Positions 21,537 to 31,430 of a DNA stretch of 64,000 nucleotides are shown in pieces. The notes under the pieces were generated by a model that saw only the letters and a program-made list of their open reading frames with translations, was not told the DNA's origin and searched no databases. How positions within the stretch are numbered: position 1 is the stretch's first letter; each line of letters opens with the position of its first letter. The translations under genes and the position numbers were made by a program. Source of the DNA: Ceraceosorus guamensis. Its lineage: Eukaryota > Basidiomycota > Exobasidiomycetes > Ceraceosorales > Ceraceosoraceae. Where the stretch lies: assembly GCF_003144195.1 (NCBI RefSeq), contig NW_020290056.1:1-64000 (forward strand). Direction: 5' to 3'.

Positions 21537-24500
21537 TTACTTTTTTCGTCGAGCGTCTTCATGCGTGCGCTGCGTGCGTCCCATGGTCGGCACGCGGGGC
21601 TCGTAAGGCGAACGGCTCCCCTTGCCGATCGCTGAATAGTGTCCGACCTGAGCCAGCTCTTTGCTCAATTCCGACATGTTCGCAGCCTTCTCATCGTTGT
21701 AGTATCGAATATCTGGAGTCTGCACACCACCTTTAGCTCTTCGGAGTGTGGCCTGGCCGACTCGCGTTGATGGCGCCCAAAGTCGGGTGGGATGTCTGAT
21801 GTTGTCAGAGCTTTCAATGGGTGACACCTTCATCCTTGCGTCCTTGTCCGACTTCGATTCCAGGTGCAGCGCATCTTTTTCATCGACGAACACGTCAAAG
21901 TCGTGCTTTGGATGCAGCAAGACTTGCCTCGTGCCGGACAATGATCGAGCAATAGTCGCGCCGTGCACGCTCGACTCGGGGGTCCCGGCTACGCGAAGCT
22001 GTTCGACTCTTGCGCTGGACTGGCCGTGGAGAGTCGTCCCGCTCGTCTTGACGTGATCGTCGATTGACCGCTGATGTGCTGCTTCCTGAAACGCGTCTTG
22101 GGCCTGCTCTTGACCCTGCACAACATACGGTTCCTTTCTACTTTTGCCCATCTTGTGATCAAGCTGAGCCAGCGTTCTGCTCAGCCTGCCCATGTCCGTC
22201 GGCTCCGTCAGTCTATAGTGTCGCAAATCATGCTGTACCAAGGCGACCGGGAATTTGTTGGAATGATGCATGATGACCACCCCTTCAGGCGCCGCCCAAA
22301 TGCGAGCTCGCCGTCCCTCCGAGTCTGGCACAAAGCCTTGAAGCGCAACACGCTTCGAAGTGCCTTTTGCGGAATGCAGCTCCATCCTGTCCTCCCAGCT
22401 ATGGCTATGGATCGTCAGATCATGGCCTGGATGCAAGAGCACTTGCGCCTTGCCCGAGAATGTACGCGATAGCGTTGCACCAGGAATCACAGACTCGGGT
22501 GTGCCTGCAGGAATCCTTATAGCGCCCACTTCCGCCTTGGGATTCGCCCCCAGAGAAGGACCGTGCACCTGGCGCTGATGAGAAACGACCTCCTCAGGCT
22601 TTATGAGAGGCTGAATCACTGAATCATTTGTGGCCTCTTTGCCTATACCAGCGAACAATCGGGTCAGCTGTGCGAGAGAGAATGTTGTTCATCGAGTAAG
22701 GGAAGCGTGAAAACAATCTTCTGCAACCTCCGCACCAAACTCACTCTCTTTAAAGTGGAAGGCTCGCCAGGTGACATGCGTCGATCCATACGCGCCGGCG
22801 AGTTCGATTCAGATGTGAATCGCACTGGCGAGTGGCTTTGCCCCGACCCCTGAAGGTGAACGCGAGAGGCGGGCAGTTTGAAGGTCCTCCCGATAAGGGA
22901 GTTAGCAGGAATGTGAGCAAGACTCTTCGACCACGCGAGCGAATCGTCACCAGGATGGCTATCGTAAAATCTGACGTCGGATCTTCTGTACTCGACTAAT
23001 TCCCTTTGTCCGTGCTGATTGATTCGTGTAGCAGGATTAAAGGAAGGCCATTCAATGTTGCGCAAAGGCACCCAGATGCGTGTCCTTTGCTTGAGCTCGG
23101 ATTCCGGCGAGTGAGGATCATAAGGTAAGCTTTTCGTGCTGACTGGGCCCTCTTTGGCTCTCAAGAGCTCGCCCGTCGTTGCCCCAGGATGCGCTTTAGC
23201 TACAATGTGGAGCTGCTGCTTCGCGGCATCCACCTCCATCTCGATGTGGTGATTTGGATGCAGCAAAATTTGACGCGAGCCTGAAGCTGTCCTCGACAGG
23301 CTAGCGCCAGGCAGTACGGTGTCGGGATGACCAGGCAGGAGGTTCGAAGTGACCATCGACGTGCCAGGCTTTACGCCGAGCGTGCTTCCACTGTGGTAGC
23401 GGTGATAGCCTCCCACGAACTTTTCCTCGTCTTTCTCAAGCAGTGGAGCCGCGTGATCTTCTGATGTAGCGGGTCTACGGAGGACGCGTGACAACTTTCT
23501 TGACAGGAATTGGTGTCAGCATCCTTCAAAGTCCAGTATCCACTGAACGGGCCGTGCTGACCTTGTTGAGAGGCTGCCTCTCGCTAGTGAATAGGCGCCG
23601 CTGTAAGCTGTGTGTGGACGGAATGGAAGACTCAACCGTCCTACCCGTGAATTTGTGGGCACGTCTCACAAACGTAGCCCGCTTCTGCAATGCAAAGCGA
23701 CCACAAAAGGATAAAGGATGTCAGCGCAACGGCGACACAACGACCAAAGACAATGACGCGAATTTCCGTAGCATTTCACTAGCGCTTGGACAGACTCAAG
23801 CTCGACTAACGTGTACAAGCGTGGAAGCGGCGCCGGCAACGGACTCGTCACGACGGTTGAGCAAATCTCGACCGGGTGGGCTTCCCGGCGCTCGCTGATG
23901 CAACCCGTCACCCTCGCCATGGAGAGGAGACCCATGATGCGCCGGAATTGCCGACCCACTGTCTACTACACGAGGTGACGAGTTGCCTTGATGCGCGTCA
24001 AAGTCGTGGTGCTCGTCCATGTCGAAAGCTTTGTGCTTGTCCTTGCCAATGTTGGTGCTGCTGGGGACATGCGCAGAAGCGATCGACTGTTCTCCAGCAT
24101 CGAAAGGGCGCTTTGGTTGGTAGTAACGCAGCTCTGGCAGAGGGAACTTTCTCTCGCGTTCAGTTCCAAAGTATGGGCTCGCGGGCTTATAGTCGACGTG
24201 ATAGTTTGGAGGTGACCACATGACGGTGGGCTTGCGCTCCATGGATTCCGAAAGCGACCACTTTCCGGTAGCATTGTCTTTGACTTTCAGTTTTGGCACA
24301 TCCACATCGTCGTACTGAGTATAAGACGGATCGTGGCCTGGGTGGACGAGAACTTGCTGTCTACCGGAAGCCGTGTGGGAGAGCGTCGCGCCAGGCAGAG
24401 TCTTGTGGGCTACACCAGGTGCAAGAGGCTGCTTCGGTCTCTTCTGCCACCACTTCACTGCAGGCTCGCTCGAACTCCCCCCAGGAGTCTTGATTGCCGT

Positions 24501-24845
24501 GGTTCCCACGGACTCCAGTTCCCTATCGGGCGCACGTGAGCTGCTGCGCCAAGAGGTGATGCGGCGGTAGGAAGCAAGCAGAGGTTTGCTGTTGTACCAC
24601 TTGTCCTCCGTCGCTGCGGCGGGGGCAGCAGCACCGTCTGCGGCAGTCTGTGGGATACATGACGCGGTCAGTGGCCTCCGAGTCCGACACGATGGCGATG
24701 CTTGAACGGTTCTCAGACTCACTTCGGGCAGCTTGGCAGCGCCGAAAAAACGGGATCCCCCCAGGGGAACTGCAGATACCTGCAGTAGTGCCTGCAGAAG
24801 GGCGAGGCATACCAGACCTCTGAGAAGATAAGTGTTGAAAGGCAT
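21537..24845 (-). CDS. Large predicted secreted protein built from four repeated modules
   Basis: Five exons on the minus strand join in one frame: 24845-24723, 24647-23811, 23684-23562, 23494-22745 and 22667-21537; 987 residues. Exon 1 encodes a signal peptide (MPFNTYLLRGLVCLALLQAL). The rest contains four divergent copies of a module of about 130-155 residues, at roughly 24415-24025, 23335-22870, 22520-22130 and 21995-21610. Each begins with a LPGATLSHTASGRQQVLVHP-like stretch ending in HP-x-H-[DH], has a central R-x-W-x-P segment, and ends with [DE]-[ILV]-R-[FHY]-Y and a short L-[AS]-containing helix. The acceptor of exon 4 is AAAG, less usual. I recognise no known domain. Repeats in a secreted fungal protein may bind surfaces or host targets, or be cut into units; this is inference. 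Neighbouring genes also look secreted. Confidence 0.75.
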
Positions 24846-26986
24846 TTCGTGCAAAAAATTGCCCACCAGTGGGTAGTGAAGGCAAGGAGGCGAAGTAGGC
24901 GAACACGGGCACGCGTCAAAGTGCCGTCTTGGGTACTGAGGAGACGGAGAGAGATCAGACGATGGACGAATCGCTTCACGCCCTGTTAAATACTTTTGGT
25001 GGAAATTTGGCAAGTCGGATGATGATGTTGGAGATTGCAGGTTGCAGGTTGCGCACAGCGTCCAAGGCTATGTGTAACAGCATCTTGTCCGCTGCCATAT
25101 GTGGCAAGCGCCCCATCGACGGACCTCTGAGGTTGAATGTGATGGCAAATTCGTGCAGTACGTAGGATATACCGCCAAATTCGGTCCTGACGGAGATTTT
25201 TCGGGCAATCAGCCTCCGCGTACTCGGGCAGCGGCAAGGCGAGAATCTCGCGGGTGAGGGCGCGCTGACTGACTGCGTCGCCGTACCCATTGTGGCACGC
25301 AGGTAGCCATGGCTCCTTCAAGGTGCCTCGCGACACCCGCAAGTCGTGATGGTATGGCGTTCAAAGGGGTGCGAGACCCCACACCTGTCTAACATACTTG
25401 CTGTGCAAGCTTTGACTCAACCGAGACGTGCCACAGAGTCGCGCTGTGAGTCGTCATGATTGATGAGTGGCAACCGCTGTTGTGCGGATCAGCATGCGAA
25501 GAGGGGTGGCGCGACACTCCATGCCTGCGCATCTCACAGATCCCGCACGGCTTGAGAGCCTTCCGCCGCCACTTGACCATTCGCACATCACACTGCGTCT
25601 AGTGCCGTGATCAAGAGCAGCTGCGACTCGGTGCTTCTCCGGACGCTGTCACCTTCGACATGCGACGTGACGAACAGCCGCTTGCTACCACGCCGGAACC
25701 GACAAGGTAGCCCGCCACTGCGCATCAATTGAGCCAGAGCCACATCGTTCATGCTCTTGAACTCTGCTGAGTGGCGAAGCTTTTTGACTGACCTTGCATT
25801 ACCCTCCCATGATGCCGCCTTGAGGCTTTTGACACCTTCAAGCCCTGATTCGAGATCGGACCGCGCGGCGCGGGGGCAAGTCCGCTCACGACTCAGACTA
25901 CCTGTGCTGTATGCCTAGATCCACGTGATTTATAAAGGACGCAAACACACCTGAGGACTGTGACTGGTGCAAGTCGAGAACGCTGGAAGGCTTACAACGT
26001 GAACTCATCCATCCATGATGGAGATTAGAGAGCAGATGGCAAAGTGGTGCGCAACGCGACACCGTGCAGCTATACGTGTTGCTTGTGCTTGCATGTTCCG
26101 CGATTTTGGATGCTTAGTTGTGAGGTCCAGCGCGTTGGAACTTCTCCCGACTCGCGCGTCGCGCTGAACTTGTATGCGCGGGCCTTCTCGCGCGATCCGC
26201 TCGTCGTTGCCCACCTTCGTTCCTTTTCGCCAAGTTCATCTGACTTGTAATTGCCCTTCAAGATTGGATTGTCTTCAACACAGCTCGAGAATTCTGGCCA
26301 CAAATCTTCAATGGATACCAGACATCGATTTCAGATTCAGGTATCAATCCGCAGAACCTTTAACTTTCAAGACGGCTTTTTGAATACCACGCGCAGTCTA
26401 AAATCGCTCAGTCAAAGTCACACGTCGAGAATCAAGGAGCGAATGTATTCGACGCGAGCAACTCGCCGCGGGTTGGATATGAGTGTTCCGAGACAGTGAC
26501 GAAGGGATGGGGAGCAAGACACTAAGCACGCTTTATGGCACGTTTTATTGAGTCCCTGGCCAGAGAGCGCTGAGAGTGGAACAAAAGAGGACCTGGCTTT
26601 CGAGACGTTTGAGGCGGCGGTGCGAGTGTCAAGGCGGCTAGTTGCCATGTTCTCGTTCAACAGCGAGCCAAACGGGTCGAGACGTCGCTCACGACTCAGT
26701 TGCCAGGAGGAGAATGCGACTGTAGGGAACGAAGTAGCATCTTATCAGAACATCCAGCGTCTGCAACCATAGCAAATCGCAGTATCGATGTTGTATCGCG
26801 TCGCCATACTGTTCATCCATCACCACTGAGGCGAACAGCGCGAAAGGGTCATCCTCTTGAAGAGACATACTCACAGTGAAGTGACAGCTAATGAGAAATC
26901 CATACGCTTGACAGGACCGGCCGAACAGAAGCATCCACCTCTGTCCACCACGCTGCGATCACTCCTGCAAGCGCTCTACACGGAAA
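24846..26986. other. Intergenic region, no gene seen
   Basis: About 2.1 kb between two minus-strand secreted-protein genes. It has no long repeats; CACGACTC motifs occur near 25888 and 26689. Short open frames lack domains or signal peptides. Confidence 0.55.
24986..24993 (-). promoter_or_regulatory. TATA-like box of the four-module gene
   Basis: GTATTTAA on the minus strand, about 141 bases before the ATG at 24845. It is the only TATA-like word close to this start. Confidence 0.35.
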
Positions 26987-27586
26987 TTACCGTGCAGACT
27001 GATCAGGAGGAGTCAAGTCGTTGGCCCATCTAATCTTATCTTTGTCGCGATTGAGGCATTCGGCTATTTCACCTTTGTCCGGCCTAGTGAAAGCGCCACC
27101 AAACCCGGTGGTGTAATCGTTGATGAGTTCATGGGTATAGCTTCTTCTCTCTGCGCCAAAGCGCACGCAAGAGACGGACACGTAGTGCGCCATTGTACTT
27201 GGCCAGCCGCAGTAGTCCAGCATCACCATGCCACCTCCGTGCGGGGTCAATTGGAAGCAGTGGTCCATCCAAAATGTCTGAAAAGCTCTGATGTCCATCT
27301 CTGGTGGCGGTTTGATGACATCCATCGCTTGGAAAAGTCGATAACCGTTGGGTCCGTATAGACCGCCTTGAGAAGTCACCTTTATGAAAGGCCCGCTCTC
27401 TTGACCTGCTGCCCCGTCATTACCTGCCTTGACATTCGTGCCTTGCAAGGGCGGGCCGTGCTTGGGTATGTGGCGCTGAGCGGTAGGTTGAGGAAGGCCC
27501 ATGACTGACTGCATCAGCATCGTTGCGAGCATGGAGAGACCGATCGCTCTCGCATGGCGGCTGTACGGTCCTCCCAAATCCGACAT
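26987..27586 (-). CDS. Predicted secreted protein, paralogue A of a tandem pair
   Basis: Single exon, 199 residues. A short N-terminal extension precedes a hydrophobic core (AIGLSMLATMLMQSVMG), likely a signal peptide cut near PQPTA. The mature part shares a long colinear core with the gene at 28920-29528: KHGPP, GLYGPNGYRLF, PPPEMDIRAFQTFWMDHCFQ, LTPHGGG, SVSCVRFGAERRSYTHE and a final ECL. Four cysteines (in DHCF, DYCG, SCVRF and ECL) are kept in both copies, which suggests two disulfide bonds. No known domain. The ATG at 27586 is the first in frame; a later ATG in the hydrophobic core would give a shorter signal. Tandem duplication of a cysteine-bearing secreted protein is typical of effector loci, but function is unproven. 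Confidence 0.7.
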   Translation of the reverse strand: MSDLGGPYSRHARAIGLSMLATMLMQSVMGLPQPTAQRHIPKHGPPLQGTNVKAGNDGAAGQESGPFIKVTSQGGLYGPNGYRLFQAMDVIKPPPEMDIRAFQTFWMDHCFQLTPHGGGMVMLDYCGWPSTMAHYVSVSCVRFGAERRSYTHELINDYTTGFGGAFTRPDKGEIAECLNRDKDKIRWANDLTPPDQSAR

Positions 27587-28919
27587 ATGAATTGGCCCTG
27601 AGGTGGTTGCTGCAATTAGATCAGCTGAGCAAATGGGAATGACGGAAGAGTTGCGAAAGAGAGGGCAAGATCCAGGCGGGCCCGAGAAAAGGGTGTCAGG
27701 GAGATAAACGGCCGGAGAAAAGATGGCGAAGCGAGCGGCGAATTATGAGGAGGTCGGTCATCACGACAGCATTGTTGTATTCTGCGTGGTGAAGGGCAAA
27801 GTGCCATGCCGCTGACACGCGAAGTCTACGCCAGGATTGCTGGATGTCTCGTAGCATGGTGAAAGGAGGGACACGCGCTTTGGTCCTTTGCCGGCTCCTC
27901 GCTGTGACTGTCTGGATCGTCGCAGCGACCTTGATGGCGCTATCATGATGTGGTCACTTGCACACCGGGTGAATTGAGTGAGTGCCCTGACCTTTCCTCT
28001 CCCTCGGTTACCGGCGCCTCCCTCCTCATCGATCACTACCATGAAAAGCCTGCCAATGCGCTCACAAGAAGTCGTGGTGCCAGGGTGAAGTTCAAGTGAC
28101 CGGCGCAGACCAAATTGTCCATCGTTGAGCGCGCGGTAACTTTCCAGTGATCGACCCAGATGCACAGATCAACGTGATCCGAGCGCGGAGTAGGTTGTCT
28201 ACTTGTGCCTTGCGCTGGAAAGAGGTAATAGCCTAGAGGTACCGAGTAGGATGACACTTGTCGCCTTTGGGTCCGGGTAGAACCATCTTTCACGCAGGCC
28301 AAGAGAAGAGGAGCCTCATAAGCAATGTGAGAGTATCCGCTCAGGGAGCGACGTTCGACTTGGGTGGCCGAGCCGCGCATGTACGTGACAGCCGATGATC
28401 AAGCAGGTGGCACGCGTGTCGAGGATACCAACTTCTCGTCAAATCCATGCACGTCGAACAAATGTTATCACTGGAGAGAAGCAAGCAAGAGATTTTAATC
28501 TACGCATGATGCGTTTTGGTATGCGGTATCGAACTAAAGACTTGGTCACAGCGAGCTACAAAAGGTTGAACGCGACTTATGACATCGTAAGGGGAAGCGG
28601 GGCAGTTCGGGGTGTTGTAATAATTTCGAGGCCTTGCGATGAGGTCTGCCTGGGAATATGATGTTGAGACGGCCAACGGCTACACGCGTAAATTCGGCAC
28701 TATTGGATTGCAAGCACGGGGCAGGTATGCGCATCGAGCTATTGTGCTGCTTCATGCTCATGTGGCCTCCTATGTATTTCTCGCTCCTGCGCAGAGTCCC
28801 GATTCGAGTCTGTTAGTGACTAAGCAACCTCGACAGCACGAACCTTAGCCCCGGACTCGAAGTTCACTACACTGACGACCGCCGCGTGTTGCACTCACTG
28901 TGAGGTCCTACCGAGAAAT
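27587..28919. other. Region between the tandem paralogues, with one possible exon
   Basis: About 1.3 kb. Apart from the possible exon at 28036-28380, no coding region is visible. Confidence 0.5.
28036..28380 (-). pseudogene. Possible exon or gene remnant of unknown protein
   Basis: An ATG-started minus-strand frame of 114 residues contains normal-looking protein sequence (for example VPLGYYLFPAQGTS and DHVDLCIWVDHWKV) and is followed by GT/AG candidates leading into a short acidic/glycine-rich stretch. I could not find a signal peptide or a complete splice model, so it may be an exon of an unrecognised gene or a decayed copy. It does not clearly resemble either flanking paralogue. Confidence 0.25.
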
Positions 28920-29528
28920 CTACGACGTGTATTCTTCTCCGACTGTGAGACACTCCGTCACCTCTTCGTCGCTTGGTCTACTGAACCCCAGACGTTTGCT
29001 ATAGTCTTCGATGAATTCTTGAGTGTAGGATCGTCTCTCGGCTCCAAAGCGGACGCATGAGACGTCTGCAAAATTTGCGATGTGAGTCTTCTTACCCACG
29101 CCGCAAAAATTGGGCCAGACAAGTCCGCCTCCATGTGGTGTCATCTGGAAGCAGCGGTCCATCCAGAAAACGGTGAATTCGTCAATGTCCATCTGGGGAG
29201 GGAGCTTGATTCGATCTAGTTTCGAGATCAAGTGGTGGCCATTAGGACCGTACAAGCCAGTCTTGGAAGTGACTCTCATGAATGTTCCAGCCTCCTCCGA
29301 TCCCCCCATACCGCCTTTCGTCTGGAGATGACCTCCCGTGTGAATTCCGGGAGGGTTGGACACTGTGCCGCCCGTGCCAGGCTCAGGATTGCCAGGGTCC
29401 GTGTGAGAGTGAGAGATTGATGGACCATGCTTTGGCACGAATCGTTCCGGCCTTGGGTGTGGGTGAGGGCGCCCAAAGAGCGAAGAGGATAGGGCGCAAA
29501 GAGCAAGGAGCATGAATAGCAATGCCAT
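28920..29528 (-). CDS. Predicted secreted protein, paralogue B of a tandem pair
   Basis: Single exon, 202 residues from the ATG at 29528, which opens directly into a signal peptide (MALLFMLLALCALSSSLFG). A His/Pro/Gly-rich linker follows, then the core shared with the gene at 26987-27586: KHGPSI, GLYGPNGHHLI, PPQMDIDEFTVFWMDRCFQM, TPHGGG, DVSCVRFGAERRSYTQE and ECL, with the same four cysteines. By eye the cores are about half identical, with the linker region unalignable. The upstream in-frame codons lack an ATG, which supports this start. A TATA-like TTAAATT lies about 205 bases upstream. Function unknown. Confidence 0.72.
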   Translation of the reverse strand: MALLFMLLALCALSSSLFGRPHPHPRPERFVPKHGPSISHSHTDPGNPEPGTGGTVSNPPGIHTGGHLQTKGGMGGSEEAGTFMRVTSKTGLYGPNGHHLISKLDRIKLPPQMDIDEFTVFWMDRCFQMTPHGGGLVWPNFCGVGKKTHIANFADVSCVRFGAERRSYTQEFIEDYSKRLGFSRPSDEEVTECLTVGEEYTS

Positions 29529-31430
29529 GCTGTCGCTTTCCGTCACGTGTCAGACTTGCCGCGCCAGGAATGGCTTGATATTGTGGGAGAGGGATTGTTG
29601 GTGATGCCGTGAAGGGTAGAAGGTGGTCAGCGGTCGTAAGTCGGAATCAGAAAGCGGTGGTGGGTGGGAGACGAGGTATTCAAGGGAATAGCAAGGGCAG
29701 CGGGTGAAAGTGGGCCCCACGGAGGGATGGATGACAAATTTAAGAAGCGAGTGTCACGCACCCTGTGACTGCTTCCGGTACGCTCGCTGATTCACTGATG
29801 AGAGTAAAATCACTTGTCCCTGGAGCGCGAAGCGACCAAAAGCACGGAGAACGTGACGGACGCTATCAGAGGTCTCTGAATTTGCATGAGCAGCGCGGGT
29901 CGTGCAGGCGTTGTAACGGTCAAGACGGCGTCGACCCCCATGTGTCTGCTCGCGTACGTGTTCGTCTGTTCGCGTTCGTGCGCCCCATCGCTCACACGCG
30001 ACCAAGTGATCTCGACCTTCGCTTCCCACGAGCCGGTGGGCCTGATATGTCTGCGCAGGCCACGGGCAGGAACTTCGGCAATGATGAGTCAGATGATGGG
30101 ATAAAAGTACGGGGTTCGAAGCGCCGACCAATATTCAGGGCCATTTCGTTCCTGCGAATCTTTTTTGGGGGGCGGTCAGAGTGCTCAACGTTTTCCCACG
30201 GCATGCTCGTGTATCGCTAATGTCTCAGAGTCCAGATCAGAGCGCGGTTTGTGTCGCGTCTGACTCAGCGAAGTGTCCATTCAGGATCGGGATTGCGTGG
30301 TGCCGCTGATCAGAAGGTGCGTGCGTGGCGCGTATGGACGAGGAGAGTCGCGAGACTCGGTCTGAGACGTGTCGAGGAACCGGGTGCCCTTTGTGTTGTG
30401 CTGCTCTTGGAGGCGATGTGAATGTGATGTGGATGCTGCTGCGTGGATGAGCGGTGCAATGTCGGTCATCAATGATCGATATCTACAATTGTTGGCAGGA
30501 TCGTCTGCCAGGCGAGTGCATACATGGTTCGCAATCTGGATGCTTCCACCTGAGCAGGACGCCTGGCCGCAACAGGCGTGCATGTCGGCCTCACGAATGA
30601 ATGATCACCGCCCGGCCCGCAACGGCATCCAACCACGTCTGTCATGGCTGGCACATATGCCACTCGCTCTCCTCCGACAACCAAAGGTCGAGTCACAGTG
30701 TGGTAAGTCTGAAGAGAGGCCCTTCTTAACATTCAAGGATTGTGAGTAATCATCATAGTCGTGGGTGAGAGTGACAGGCGCGGGCGTGAGTTGTGGAGTC
30801 GTAGAGTCACGAGTGAGTCGAGGAGTGGTGAGGCAAGGCAAAGCCCAGATTATTAAGGTTCCCATCTGCACTTGCGGCGGCGGCGGAGTTGCGGTGGTGC
30901 TGCTGCATGCGTCGTGCATTCACATTTCAAGATTCACATTCTGATTCAAGATTCGTGATTCAGATGCAAGATTGAGCATTCACGGTTACTCGAGGTTAAA
31001 AGATTCACATTCGGGATTTCATATCTCTGTAAGGGTGCGCGGCAGTGCGGCACCCGCACGAGAAGCGGGATCAAAGGCGCGCGGCGGCGGCGGCGCTCAG
31101 AAGAATCTTGAATTAAGCGTCTACAGTATATACATACGCGGGCGAGCGCGCATACATATATACACATGCATGGGGCGGAGGATGCATGATCATGCAAGGT
31201 TCATTCGTGATTCATGGCTCGACGAGCAAGCAAGCAAAGGTGATGGTTGGTTGGATGATTCGTCATTCACGATTGTTACACACGCACGCACGCACGCACG
31301 CATACACACACACACACTCCCCTCGCCTCATTCGCGACTCTAGCAGACAAACATCCATCACCTCTCTCCGTGCTTGCGTGACTGGCTTCAACGTTTGGCA
31401 ACCGGCAGTCAGAGTGTGAGTCGGCCCAAG
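29529..31430. other. Divergent intergenic region
   Basis: About 1.9 kb between paralogue B (minus) and the large gene (plus). It contains copies of the ATTCGTGATT and TCACGAGT motifs (near 30800, 30952, 31206 and 31264), TATATA words near 31128 and 31155, and GCAC/CACA repeats just before 31320. No gene is seen. Confidence 0.6.

Noticed and set aside
30369-30749. 126-codon plus-strand open frame in the divergent intergenic region
   Set aside because: No domain, no signal peptide, no splice partners, and composition no different from surrounding non-coding DNA.
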